Of a stretch of 64,000 nucleotides of DNA, positions 14,548 through 29,926 are shown one piece after another. This DNA comes from Siphonodentalium dalli (lineage: Eukaryota > Mollusca > Scaphopoda > Gadilida > Siphonodentaliidae). The stretch's first letter is position 1, and every line of letters begins with the position of its first letter. The position numbers and the translations under genes are program-made. Where the stretch lies: assembly GCA_032622095.1 (NCBI GenBank), contig CP136063.1:14299814-14363813 (forward strand), written 5' to 3'. The notes under the pieces are model-generated. The model searched no databases. It was not told where the DNA came from and was given only the letters and a program-made list of their open reading frames with translations.

Positions 14548-17500
14548 GATGTTAACATGAGGGGACGTGATATGAATCATAACTAAATTAATGATGTTAA
14601 CATGAGAGGACGAGATATGAATCATACTGAATGATGTATAACATTAGAGGACATGATATGAATCATAACTAATGATATCTAACATGAGAGGATGTGATAT
14701 GAATCATAACTAATGATGTTAACATGAGAGGATGCGATATGAATCATAACTAATGATGTCTCACATGAGGAGGACGTGATATGAATCCTAACTAATGATG
14801 TCTAACATGAGAGGACGTGATATGAATCCTAACTAATGATGTCTAACATGAGAGGACGTGATATGAATCCTAACTAATGATGACTAACATGAGAGGATGA
14901 GATATGAATCATAACTAATGATGACTAACATGAGAGGATGAGATATGAATCATAACTAATGATGTCTCACATGAGGAGGACGTGATATGAATCCTAACTA
15001 ATGATGTCTAACATGAGAGGACGTGATATGAATCCTAACTAATGATGTCTAACATGAGAGGACGTGATATGAATCCTAACTAATGATGTCTAACATGAGA
15101 GGACGTGATATGAATCATAACTAATGATGTCTAACATGAGAGGATGAGATATGAATCATAACTATGGTGTCTAACATGAGAGGACGTGATATGAATCATA
15201 ACTAATGATGTCTAACATGAGAGGACGTGATATGAATCATAACTAATGATGTCTAACATGAGAGGACGTGACGTGAATCATAACTAATGATGTCTAACAT
15301 GAGAGGACGTGACGTGAATCATAACTAATGATGTCTAACATGAGAGGATGTGATATGAATCATAACTAATGATGTCTCACACGAGGAGGACGTGACGTGA
15401 ATCATAACTAATCATGTCTAACATGAGGAGGACGTGACGTGAATCATAACTAATGATGTCTAACATGAGAGGACGTGACGTGAACCATAACTAATGATGA
15501 CTAACATGAGAGGACGTGACGTGAATCATAACTAATGCTGACTAACATGAGAGGACGTGATATGCATCATAACTAATGATGTCTCACACGAGAGGACGTG
15601 ATATGAATCATAACTAGTAATGTCTCAAAGAGAGGACGTGATATGAATCATAACTAATGATGTCTCACACGAGAGGACGTGATATGAATCATAACTAATG
15701 ATGTCTCACATGGGAGGACGTGATATGAATACTAACTAATGCTGTCTCACACGAGAGGGCGTGATATGAATCATAACTAATGATGTATAACACGATGAGA
15801 GGACGTGATATGAATCATAACTAATGGTGTCTAACATGAGAGGATGTGATATGAATCATAACTAAATTAATGATGTTAACATGAGAGGACACGAGATATG
15901 AATCATAATGAATGATGTATAACATTAGAGGACATGATATGGAACATAACTAATGATATCTAACATTAGATGATGTGATATGAATCATAACTAATGATGT
16001 TATCATGAGAGGACGTGATATGAATCATAACTAATGATGTATAGCATGAGATGATGTGATATGAATCATAACTAATGAAGTCTAACACGATGAGAGGACG
16101 TGATATGAATCATAACTAATGATGTCTCACACGAGAGGGCGTGACATGAATCATAACTAATGATGTCAGACATGAGAGGACGTGATGTGCACCATATCTA
16201 TTGATGTCTCACATGAGAGGACGTAATATACACCATAACTAATGATGTCTCACATGAGAGCATGTGATATACACTATTACTAGTGTTGTCTCACTTGAGA
16301 AGAGACCATTTGCACCATAACTAATGATGTCTCACGTGAGAGGACGTGATATGAATCGTAACTAATGATGACTCACACGAGAGGACATGGTATGTATCAT
16401 AACTAATGGTGTGTCACACGAGAGGACGTGATATGAATCATAACTAATGATGTCTCACATGAGAGGACGTGATATGAATCATAACTAATGATGTCTCACA
16501 TGAGAGGACGTGATATGAATCATAACTAATGATGTCTCAAAGAGAGGACGTGATATGAATCATAACTAATGATGTCTCACACGAGAGGACGTGATATGAA
16601 TCATAACTAATGATGTCTCACATGGGAGGACGTGATATGAATACTAACTAATGATGTCTCACATGGGAGGACGTGAAATGAATCATATCTAATGCTGTCT
16701 CACACGAGAGGGTGTGATATGAATCATAACTAATGATGTATAACACGATGAGAGGACGTGATATGAATCATAACTAATGGTGTTAACATGAGGGGACGTG
16801 ATATGAATCATAACTAATGATGTCTCACATGGGAGGACGTGATATGAATACTAACTAATGATGTCTCACATGGGAGGACGTGAAATGAATCATATCTAAT
16901 GCTGTCTCACACGAGAGGGTGTGATATGAATCATAACTAATGATGTATAACACGATGAGAGGACGTGATATGAATCATAACTAATGGTGTTAACATGAGG
17001 GGACGTGATATGAATCATAACTAATGATGTTAACATGAGGGGACGTGATATGAATCATAACTAAATTAATGATGTTAACATGAGAGGACGAGATATGAAT
17101 CATACTGAATGATGTATAACATTAGAGGACATGATATGAATCATAACTAATGATATCTAACATGAGAGGATGTGATATGAATCATAACTAATGATGTTAA
17201 CATGAGAGGACGTGATATGAATCATAACTAATGATGTATAGCATGAGAGGGCGTGATATGAATCATAACTAATGATGTATAACATGAGAGGACGTGATAT
17301 GAATCATAACTAATGATGTCTCACACGAGAGGGCGTGACATGAATCATAACTAATGATGTCAGACATGAGAGGACGTGATGTGCACCATATCTATTGATG
17401 TCTCACATGAGAGGACGTGATATACACCATAACTAATGATGTCTCACATGAGAGCATGTGATATACACTATTACTAGTGTTGTCTCACTTGAGAAGAGGC

Positions 17501-20500
17501 GATTTGCACCATAACTAATGATGTCTCACGCGAGAGGACGTGATATGAATCGTAACTAATGATGTCTCACACGAGAGGACATGGTATGTATCATAACTAA
17601 TGGTGTGTCACACGAGAGGACGTGATATGAATCATAACTAATGATGTCTCACATGAGAGGACGTGATATGAATCATAACAAATGATGTCTAACATGAGAG
17701 GACGTGATATGAATCATAACTAATGACGTCTAACATGAGGACTTGATATGAACCATAACTAATGATGTCTCACAGGCGAGGACGTGATATGAATCATAAC
17801 TAATGATTTCTCACACAAGAGGACGTAATATGAATCATAACTAATGGTGTCTCACACGAGAGGACGTGGTATGAATCATAACTAATGGTGTCAAACGCGA
17901 TAGTACGTGATATGAATCATAACTAATGGTGTCTCAAAGAGAGGATGTGATACGAATCATAACTAATGATGTCTCACATGAGAGGACGTGATATGAATCA
18001 TAACTAATGATGTCCCACATGAGATGAGGTGATATGAATCATAACTAATGATTTCTTACATGAGAGGACGTGATATGCATCATAACTAATGATGTCTCAC
18101 ATGAGAGGACGTGATATGAATCATAACTAATGATGTCTCAAAGAGTGGACGTGATATGAATCATAACTAATGACGTCTAACATGAGAGGAGGTGATATGA
18201 ATCATAACTAATGATGTCTAACATGATTAGAGGATGTGATATGAATCATAACTAATGATGTCTAACATGAAGAGGACGTGATATCAATCATAACTAATGA
18301 CGTCTAACATGAGAGGAGGTGATATGAATCATAACTAATGATGTCTAACATGATGAGAGGATGTGATATGAATCATAACTAATGACGTCTAATATCAGGA
18401 GGACGTGATATGAATCATAACTAATGATGTCTAACATGATTAGAGGAAGTGATATGAAACATAACTAATGATGTCTAACATGAGGAGGACGTGATATGAA
18501 TCATAACTAATGATGTCTAACATGATGAGAGGATGTGATATGAATCATAACAAATGATGTCTCACATGAGAGGATGTGATATGAATCATAACTAATGACG
18601 TCTGACATTAGAGGGGGTGATATGAATCATAACTAATAATGTCTAACATGATTAGAGGATGTGATATGAATCATAACTAATGATGTCTAACATGAGGAGG
18701 ACGTGATATGAATCATAACTAATGACGTCTAACATGAGAGGAGGTGATATGAATCATAACTAATTATGTCTAACATGATGAGAGGATGTGATATGAATCA
18801 TAACTAATGATGTCTAACATGAGGAGGACGTGATATGAATCATAACTAATGATGTCTCACATGAGAGGATGTGATATGAATCATAACTATTGATGTCTAA
18901 CATGAGGAGGACGTGATATGAATCATAACTAATGATGTCTAACGTGATTAGAGGAAGTGATATGAATCATAACTAATGATGTCTAACATGAGGAGGACGT
19001 GATACGAATCATAACTAATGATGTCTAACATGATGAGTGGATGTGATATGAATCATAACTAATGATGTCTCACATGATGAGTGGATGTGATATGAATCAT
19101 AACTAATGATGTCTCACATGAGAGGATGTGATATGAATCATAACTAATGATGTCTAACATGATTAGAGGAAGTGAAATGAATCATAACTAATGATGTCTC
19201 ACATTAGCGGATGTGATATGAATCATACATAATGATGTCTAACATGAGAGGATGTGATATGAATAATAACTAATGATGCCTAACATGAGAGGATGTGATA
19301 TGAATCATAACTAATGATGTATAACATGAGAGGATGTGATATGAATCATAACTAATGATGTCTAACATTAGAGGAGGTGATATGAATCATAACTAATGAT
19401 GTATAACATGAGAGGATGTGATATGAATCATAACTAATGATGTCTAACGTTAGAGGAGGTGATATGAATCATAACTAATGATGTCTAACATGAAGAGGAC
19501 GTGATATGAATCATAACTAATGATGTCTAACATGAGAGGATGTGATATGAATCATAACTAATGATGTCTCACATTAGAGGAGGTGATATGAATCATAACT
19601 AATGATGTCTAACATGATGAGGACGTGATATGAATCATAACTAATGATGTCTAACATGAGAGGATGTGATATGAATCATAACTAATGATGTCTAACATTA
19701 GAGGAGGTGATATGAATCATAACTAATGATCTCTAACATTAGAGGGGGTGATATGATTCATAACAAATGATATATAACATGAGAGGAGGTGATATGAATC
19801 ATAACTAATCATGTCTAACATGAGAGGAAGTGATATGAAACATAACTAATGATGTCTAACATGAGGAGGACGTGATATGAATCATAACTAATGATGTCTA
19901 ACATGATGAGAGGATGTGATATGAATCATAACAAATGATGTCTCACATGAGAGGATGTGATATGAATCATAACTAATGACGTCTGACATTAGAGGGGGTG
20001 ATATGAATCATAACTAATAATGTGTAACATGATTAGAGGATGTGATATGAATCATAACTAATGATGTCTAACATGAGGAGGACGTGATATGAATCATAAC
20101 TAATGACGTCTAACATGAGAGGAGGTGATATGAATCATAACTAATGATGTCTAACATGATGAGAGGATGTGATATGAATCATAACTAATGATGTCTAACA
20201 TGAGAAGGACGTGATAATAATCATAACTAATGATGTCTCACATGAGAGGATGTGATATGAATCATAACTATTGATGTCTAACATGAGGAGGACGTGATAT
20301 GAATCATAACTAATGATGTCTAACGTGATTAGAGGAAGTGATATGAATCATAACTAATGATGTCTAACACGAGGAGGACGTGATACGAATCATAACTAAT
20401 GATGTCTCACATGATGAGTGGATGTGATATGAATCATATCTAATGATGTATAACATGAGGAGGACGTGACATGAATCATAACTAATGATGTCTCACATGA

Positions 20501-23500
20501 GAGGACGTGATATGAATCATAACTAATGATGTATAACATTAGAGGACGCGATATGAATCATAACTAATAATGGCTCACATGAGGAGGATGTGATATGAAT
20601 CATAACTAATGATGTCTAACATGCGAGGATGTGATATGAATCATAACTAATGATGTATAACATGAGAGGACGTGATATGAATCATAACTAATGATGTATA
20701 ACATGAGAGGACGTGATATGAATCATAACTAATGATGTATAACATGAGAGGACGTGATATGAATCATAACTAATGATGTATAACATGAGAGGACGTGATA
20801 TGAATCATAACTAATGATGTATAACATGAGAGGATGTGATATGAATCATAACTAATGATGTCTCACATGAGAGGACGTGATATGAATCATAACTAATGAT
20901 GTCTCACATGAGAGGACGTGATATGAATCATAACTAATGATGTCTCACATGAGAGGACGTGATATGAATCATAACTAATGATGTCTAACATGAGAGGATG
21001 TGATATGAATCATAACTAATGATGTCTAACATGAGAGGATGTGATATGAATCATAACTAATGATGTATAACATGAGAGGACGTGATATGAATCATAACTA
21101 ATGATGTATAACATGAGAGGACGTGATATGAATCATAACTAATGATGTATAACATGAGAAGGACGTGTTATGAATCATAACTAATGATGTATAACATGAG
21201 ATGATGTGGAATGAATCATAACTAATGATGTCTAACATGAGAAGGACGTGATATGAATCATAACTAACGGTGTCTCACATGAGAGGATGTGATATGAATC
21301 ATAACTAATGATGTCTAACATGAGAAGGACGTGATATGAATCATAACTAATGATGTCTCACATGAGAGGACTTGATAACTAATGATGACTAATAATGTCT
21401 CATATGAGAGGACGTGATATGATTCATAACTAACGATATATAACATGAGAGGAGGTGATATGAATCATAACTAATCATGTCTAACATGAGAGGAAGTGAT
21501 ACGAATCATTACTAATGATGTCTCACATGAGAGGACTTGATAACTAATGATGACTAATGATGTCTCACATGAGAGGATGTGATATGAATCATAACTAATG
21601 ATGTCTAACATGAGAGGACGTGATATGAATCATAACTAATGATGTCTAACATTAGAGGACGTGATATGAATCAAGACTAATGATATCTAGCATGAGGACG
21701 TGATATGAATCATAGCTAATGATGTCTCACATGAGAGGACGTGATATGAATCATAACTAACGATGTGTCACATTAGAGGACGTGATATGAATCATAACTA
21801 AAGATGTGTCACATTAGAGGACGAGATATAAATCATAACTAACGATGTGTCACATTAGAGGACGTGAGATGAATCATAACTAATGATGTCTAACATTAGA
21901 TGACGTGATATGAATCATAACTAATGATGTCTCACATGACAGGACGTGATATGAATAATAACTAATGAAGTCTAACATGAGAAGGACGTGATATGAATCA
22001 TAACTAATAATGTCTAACATGAGAGGACGTGATACGAATCATAACTAATGATGTCTAACATGGGATGACGTGATATGAATCATAACTAATGATTTCTCAC
22101 ATGCGAGGACGTGATATGAATCATAACTAATGATGTCTAACATGAGAGGACGTGATATGAATCATAACTAATGATGTCTAACGTGAGAGGACGTGATATG
22201 GATCATAACTAATGATGTCTAACATTAGAGGACGTGATATGAATCAAGACTAATGATATCTAGCATGAGGATGTGATATGAATCATAGCTAATGATGTCT
22301 CACATGAGAGGACGTGATATGAATCATAACTAACGATGTGTCACATTAGAGGACGTGATATGAATCATAACTAAAGATGTGTCACATTAGAGGACGAGAT
22401 ATAAATCATAACTAACGATGTGTCACATTAGAGGACGTGAGATGAATCATAACTAATGTCTAACATTAAATGACGTGATATGAATCATAACTAATGATGT
22501 CTCACATGACAGGACGTGATATGAATAATAACTAATGAAGTCTAACATGAGAGGACGTGATATGAATCATAACTAATAATGTCTAACATGAGAGGACGTG
22601 ATATGAATCATAACTAATGATGTCTCACATGACAGGACGTGGTATGAATCATAATTAATTATGTCTAACATGAGTGGACGTGATATGAATCATAAATAAT
22701 GATGTCTAACACGAGAGGAAATGATATGAATCATAACTAATGATGTCTAACATGGGATGACGTGATATGAATCATAACTAATGATTTCTCACATGAGAGG
22801 ACGCGATATGAATCATAACTAACGATGTCTAACATGAGAGGACGTGATATGAATCATAACTAATGATGTCTAACATGAGAGGACGTGATATGAATCATAA
22901 CTAATGATGTCTAACATGAGAGGACGTGACGTGAATCATAACTAATGATGTCTAACATGAGAGGACGTGACGTGAATCATAACTAATGATGTATAACATG
23001 AGAGGATGTGATATGAATCATAACTAATGATGTCTAACATGAGAGGATGTGATATGAATCATAACTAATGATGTCTAACATGAGAGGATGTGATATGAAT
23101 CATAACTAATGATGTCTAACATGAGAGGACGTGACGTGAATCATAACTAATGATGTCTAACATGAGAGGACGTGACGCGAATCATAACTAATGATGTATA
23201 ACATGAGAGGATGTGATATGAATCATAACTAATGATGTCTCACATGAGAGGAAGTGATATGAATCCTAACTAATGATGTCTCACATGAGAGGATGTGATA
23301 TGAATCATAACTAATGATGTCTAACATGAGAGGACGTGACGTGAATCATAACTAATGATGTATAACATGAGAGGATGTGATATGAATCATAACTAATGAT
23401 GTCTCACATGAGAGGAAGTGATATGAATCCTAACTAATGATGTCTCACATGAGAGGATGTGATATGAATCATAACTAATGATGTCTAACATGAGAGGATG

Positions 23501-26500
23501 TGATATGAATCATAACTAATGATGTCTAACATGAGAGGATGTGATATGAATCATAACTAATGATGTCTAACATGAGAGGATGTGATATGAATCATAACTA
23601 ATGATGTCTAACATGAGAGGACGTGATATGAATCATAACTAATGATGTCTAACATGAGAGGATGTGATATGAATCATAACTAATGGTGTCTAACATGAGA
23701 GGACGTGATATGAATCATAACTAATGATGTCTAACATGAGGAGGACGTGATATGAATAATAACTAATGATGTCTAACATGAGAGGATGTGATATGAATCA
23801 TAACTAATGATGTCTAACATGAGAGGATGTGATATGAATCATAACTAATGATATCTAACATGAGAGGACGTGACATGAATCATAACTAATGATGTATAAC
23901 ATGAGAAGACGTGATATGCATCATAACTAATGATGACTAACATTAGAGGACGTGATATGAATCATAACTAATGATGTCTAACATGAGAGGACGTGATATG
24001 TACCATAACTAATGATGTATAACATGAGAGGACGTGATATGCACCATAACTAATGATGTATAACATGAGAGGAGGTGATATGAATCATAACCAATGATGA
24101 CTAACATGAGAGGATGTGATATGAATCATAACTAATGATGTCTAACATGAGAGGACGTGACGTGAATCATAACTAATGATGTATAACATGAGAAGACGTG
24201 ATATGAATCATAACTAATGATGTCTAACATGAGAGGACGTGATATGTACCATAACTAATGATGTATAACATGAGAGGACGTGATATGCACCATAACTAAT
24301 GATGTATAACATGAGAGGAGGTGATATGAATCATAAATAATGGTGTCTAACATGAGGAGGACGTGATATGAATCTTAACTAATGGTGTCTAACATGAGGA
24401 GGACGTGATATGAATCATAAATAATGGTGTCTAACATGAGAGGACGTGATATGAATATTAACTAATGATGTCTAACATGAGAGGACATGATATGCACCAT
24501 AACTAATGATGTATAACATGAGAGGACGTGATATGAATCATAACTAATGATGTTTAACATGAGAGGATGTGATATGAATCATAACTAATAATGTCTAACA
24601 TGAGAGGATGTGATATGAATCATAACTAATGGTGTCTAACATGAGAGGACGTGACGTGAATCATAACTAATGATGTATAGCATGAGAGGACGTGACGTGA
24701 ATCATAACTAATGATGTCTCACATGAGAGGATGTGATGTGATTCATAACTAATGATGTATAACATGAGAGGACGTGATATGAATCATAACTAATGATGTC
24801 TAACATGAGAGGATGTGACGTGAATCATAACTAATGATGGCTCTCATGAGAGGACGTGATATGAATCATAACTAATGATGTCTAACATGAGAGGATGTGA
24901 TATGAATCATAACTAATGATGGCTCACATGATAGGACGTGATATGAATCATAACTAATGATGTCTAACATGATAGGATGAGATATGAATCATAACTAATG
25001 ATGTCTAACATGAGAGGATGCGATATGAATCATAACTAATGATGTCTCACATGAGGAGGACGTGATATGAATCCTAACTAATGATGTCTAACATGAGAGG
25101 ACGTGATATGAATCCTAACTAATGATGTCTAACATGAGAGGACGTGATATGAATCCTAACTAATGATGACTAACATGAGAGGATGAGATATGAATCATAA
25201 CTAATGATGACTAACATGAGAGGATGAGATATGAATCATAACTAATGATGTCTCACATGAGGAGGACGTGATATGAATCCTAACTAATGATGTCTAACAT
25301 GAGAGGACGTGATATGAATCCTAACTAATGATGTCTAACATGAGAGGACGTGATATGAATCCTAACTAATGATGTCTAACATGAGAGGACGTGATATGAA
25401 TCATAACTAATGATGTCTAACATGAGAGGATGAGATATGAATCATAACTATGGTGTCTAACATGAGAGGACGTGATATGAATCATAACTAATGATGTCTA
25501 ACATGAGAGGACGTGATATGAATCATAACTAATGATGTCTAACATGAGAGGACGTGACGTGAATCATAACTAATGATGTCTAACATGAGAGGACGTGACG
25601 TGAATCATAACTAATGATGTCTAACATGAGAGGATGTGATATGAATCATAACTAATGATGTCTCACACGAGGAGGACGTGACGTGAATCATAACTAATCA
25701 TGTCTAACATGAGGAGGACGTGACGTGATTCATAACTAATGATGTCTAACATGAGAGGACGTGACGTGAACCATAACTAATGATGACTAACATGAGAGGA
25801 CGTGACGTGAATCATAACTAATGCTGACTAACATGAGAGGACGTGATATGAATCATAACTAATAATGTCTAACATGAGAGGATGTGATATGAATCATAAC
25901 TAATGGTGTCTAACATGAGAGGACGTGACGTGAATCATAACTAATGATGTATAGCATGAGAGGACGTGACGTGAATCATAACTAATGATGTCTCACATGA
26001 GAGGATGTGATGTGATTCATAACTAATGATGTATAACATGAGAGGACGTGATATGAATCATAACTAATGATGTCTAACATGAGAGGATGTGACGTGAATC
26101 ATAACTAATGATGGCTCACATGAGAGGACGTGATATGAATCATAACTAATGATGTCTAACATGAGAGGATGTGATATGAATCATAACTAATGATGGCTCA
26201 CATGATAGGACGTGATATGAATCATAACTAATGATGTCTAACATGATAGGATGAGATATGAATCATAACTAATGATGTCTAACATGAGAGGATGCGATAT
26301 GAATCATAACTAATGATGTCTCACATGAGGAGGACGTGATATGAATCCTAACTAATGATGTCTAACATGAGAGGACGTGATATGAATCCTAACTAATGAT
26401 GTCTAACATGAGAGGACGTGATATGAATCCTAACTAATGATGACTAACATGAGAGGATGAGATATGAATCATAACTAATGATGACTAACATGAGAGGATG

Positions 26501-29500
26501 AGATATGAATCATAACTAATGATGTCTCACATGAGGAGGACGTGATATGAATCCTAACTAATGATGTCTAACATGAGAGGACGTGATATGAATCCTAACT
26601 AATGATGTCTAACATGAGAGGACGTGATATGAATCCTAACTAATGATGTCTAACATGAGAGGACGTGATATGAATCATAACTAATGATGTCTAACATGAG
26701 AGGATGAGATATGAATCATAACTATGGTGTCTAACATGAGAGGACGTGATATGAATCATAACTAATGATGTCTAACATGAGAGGACGTGATATGAATCAT
26801 AACTAATGATGTCTAACATGAGAGGACGTGACGTGAATCATAACTAATGATGTCTAACATGAGAGGACGTGACGTGAATCATAACTAATGATGTCTAACA
26901 TGAGAGGATGTGATATGAATCATAACTAATGATGTCTCACACGAGGAGGACGTGACGTGAATCATAACTAATCATGTCTAACATGAGGAGGACGTGACGT
27001 GAATCATAACTAATGATGTCTAACATGAGAGGACGTGACGTGAACCATAACTAATGATGACTAACATGAGAGGACGTGACGTGAATCATAACTAATGCTG
27101 ACTAACATGAGAGGACGTGATATGCATCATAACTAATGATGTCTCACACGAGAGGACGTGATATGAATCATAACTAGTAATGTCTCAAAGAGAGGACGTG
27201 ATATGAATCATAACTAATGATGTCTCACACGAGAGGACGTGATATGAATCATAACTAATGATGTCTCACATGGGAGGACGTGATATGAATACTAACTAAT
27301 GCTGTCTCACACGAGAGGGCGTGATATGAATCATAACTAATGATGTATAACACGATGAGAGGACGTGATATGAATCATAACTAATGGTGTCTAACATGAG
27401 AGGATGTGATATGAATCATAACTAAATTAATGATGTTAACATGAGAGGACACGAGATATGAATCATAATGAATGATGTATAACATTAGAGGACATGATAT
27501 GGAACATAACTAATGATATCTAACATTAGATGATGTGATATGAATCATAACTAATGATGTTATCATGAGAGGACGTGATATGAATCATAACTAATGATGT
27601 ATAGCATGAGATGATGTGATATGAATCATAACTAATGAAGTCTAACACGATGAGAGGACGTGATATGAATCATAACTAATGATGTCTCACACGAGAGGGC
27701 GTGACATGAATCATAACTAATGATGTCAGACATGAGAGGACGTGATGTGCACCATATCTATTGATGTCTCACATGAGAGGACGTGATATACACCATAACT
27801 AATGATGTCTCACATGAGAGCATGTGATATACACTATTACTAGTGTTGTCTCACTTGAGAAGAGACGATTTGCACCATAACTAATGATGTCTCACGTGAG
27901 AGGACGTGATATGAATCGTAACTAATGATGACTCACACGAGAGGACATGGTATGTATCATAACTAATGGTGTGTCACACGAGAGGACGTGATATGAATCA
28001 TAACTAATGATGTCTCACATGAGAGGACGTGATATGAATCATAACTAATGATGTCTCACATGAGAGGACGTGATATGAATCATAACTAATGATGTCTCAA
28101 AGAGAGGACGTGATATGAATTATAACTAATGATGTCTCACACGAGAGGACGTGATATGAATCATAACTAATGATGTCTCACATGGGAGGACGTGATATGA
28201 ATACTAACTAATGATGTCTCACATGGGAGGACGTGAAATGAATCATATCTAATGCTGTCTCACACGAGAGGGTGTGATATGAATCATAACTAATGATGTA
28301 TAACACGATGAGAGGACGTGATATGAATCATAACTAATGGTGTTAACATGAGGGGACGTGATATGAATCATAACTAATGATGTTAACATGAGGGGACGTG
28401 ATATGAATCATAACTAAATTAATGATGTTAACATGAGAGGACGAGATATGAATCATACTGAATGATGTATAACATTAGAGGACATGATATGAATCATAAC
28501 TAATGATATCTAACATGAGAGGATGTGATATGAATCATAACTAATGATGTTAACATGAGAGGACGTGATATGAATCATAACTAATGATGTATAGCATGAG
28601 AGGGCGTGATATGAATCATAACTAATGATGTATAACATGAGAGGACGTGATATGAATCATAACTAATGATGTCTCACACGAGAGGGCGTGACATGAATCA
28701 TAACTAATGATGTCAGACATGAGAGGACGTGATGTGCACCATATCTATTGATGTCTCACATGAGAGGACGTGATATACACCATAACTAATGATGTCTCAC
28801 ATGAGAGCATGTGATATACACTATTACTAGTGTTGTCTCACTTGAGAAGAGGCGATTTGCACCATAACTAATGATGTCTCACGCGAGAGGACGTGATATG
28901 AATCGTAACTAATGATGTCTCACACGAGAGGACATGGTATGTATCATAACTAATGGTGTGTCACACGAGAGGACGTGATATGAATCATAACTAATGATGT
29001 CTCACATGAGAGGACGTGATATGAATCATAACAAATGATGTCTAACATGAGAGGACGTGATATGAATCATAACTAATGACGTCTAACATGAGGACTTGAT
29101 ATGAACCATAACTAATGATGTCTCACAGGCGAGGACGTGATATGAATCATAACTAATGATTTCTCACACAAGAGGACGTAATATGAATCATAACTAATGG
29201 TGTCTCACACGAGAGGACGTGGTATGAATCATAACTAATGGTGTCAAACGCGATAGTACGTGATATGAATCATAACTAATGGTGTCTCAAAGAGAGGATG
29301 TGATACGAATCATAACTAATGATGTCTCACATGAGAGGACGTGATATGAATCATAACTAATGATGTCCCACATGAGATGAGGTGATATGAATCATAACTA
29401 ATGATTTCTTACATGAGAGGACGTGATATGCATCATAACTAATGATGTCTCACATGAGAGGACGTGATATGAATCATAACTAATGATGTCTCAAAGAGTG

Positions 29501-29595
29501 GACGTGATATGAATCATAACTAATGACGTCTAACATGAGAGGAGGTGATATGAATCATAACTAATGATGTCTAACATGATTAGAGGATGTGATAT

Positions 29596-29926
29596 ATATA
29601 TATATCTTTATTTCCTCCGTTTCCGAAGATATCAAAATATATAACAATAATAGAGACTGTCGTCTCAACATTTACACACAACACATTGAATTGTTATCAT
29701 ATTTTACATAATTATACAACATGACAAGTATCCATAAACATTCAGCATACAATCATTATAGTAACATAAGTATGCAAGATATCGATAAAGGCATAGGTAG
29801 CATGAAATTCAATTGACCTTTGCGGCTGACATTATTTAATTTTTGTTGTTGTTGTTGTTGTGGCTGATATTACGATATATTCCTCTCATGCATGTCAGCG
29901 CTGCTCATATTGTATATGCCATGTAT
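29596..29926 (-). mobile_element. 331-bp AT-rich insertion, possible 3' fragment of a retroposed element
   Basis: This is the only non-satellite sequence inside the array. On the minus strand it ends in ACGGAGGAAATAAAG followed by an AT-dinucleotide run. A polyadenylation-like AATAAA plus a simple-repeat tail is a common ending of truncated non-LTR elements. ATATCTT (29602-29608) and AAGATAT (29626-29632) could pair as a small stem. A TTG microsatellite lies at about 29842-29861, and related GGCTGACATTA/GGCTGATATTA motifs flank it. There is no coding frame, no clear terminal inverted repeat and no obvious target-site duplication. Compared with sister copies near 18243 and 38.25 kb, five array bases (GAATC) are missing at the insertion point. 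It could also be a MITE, a SINE or filler DNA; the family is not recognised. Confidence 0.55.
29842..29861. repeat. TTG microsatellite inside the insertion
   Basis: Six consecutive TTG triplets or near-triplets within the 331-bp insertion. It is the only triplet microsatellite noticed in the window. Confidence 0.85.

Larger units (their letters stand above)
12253..17208. repeat. Tandem block duplication, period 2,478 bp
   Basis: Copy 1 is about 12253-14730 and copy 2 about 14731-17208. Landmarks: GATGCGATAT at 12253/14731, TATGCATCAT at 13083/15561, and the GGTGTTAACATGAGGGG unit at 14301/16779. The region corresponding to copy 2 in the second 14-kb repeat (from 26291) has only one copy. This duplication is therefore either younger than the 14-kb event or was lost there. 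Confidence 0.85.
5712..19749. repeat. Higher-order repeat, copy 1 (period 14,038 bp)
   Basis: It starts at a diagnostic unit (GATATGATTCATAACAAATG) and ends where the same unit reappears at 19750. Landmarks repeat at exactly +14,038: the ATGAGGAGGA landmark (6541/20579), a shortened ACTAATGTCTAACATTAAATG unit (about 8414/22452), GGCTCTCATG (10801/24839) and TATGCATCAT (13083/27121). Matching rare variants over many kilobases show block duplication rather than independent drift. This copy carries two extra internal duplications, of 2,478 and 207 bp, that copy 2 lacks. Confidence 0.9.
2051..29595. repeat. 41-bp minisatellite/satellite array, left part
   Basis: Head-to-tail units of modal length 41 bp, all in one orientation. 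Each has an AT-rich half with core TGAATCATAACTAATGATG and a purine-rich half of the form CATGAGAGGACGTG. The modal unit has 9 G, 5 C, 16 A and 11 T (34% GC). Variants include TCTAAC, TATAAC or TCTCAC in the middle, GACGTG, GATGTG, GAGGTG or GAAGTG at the junction, and lengths of 39 (CATGAGGAC), 40 (TCTCAAAGAGAGG), 42 (GAGGAGG, GAGAAGG) and 44 bp (ATGATGAGAGG, ATGATTAGAGG). The unit is not a multiple of three and has stops in the core, so it does not encode a repeat protein. It is interrupted only by the insertion at 29596. The unit matches no satellite I recognise. Confidence 0.98.

Noticed and set aside
29596-29926. tRNA-derived SINE
   Set aside because: I could not find convincing A and B box promoter motifs on either strand of the insertion.
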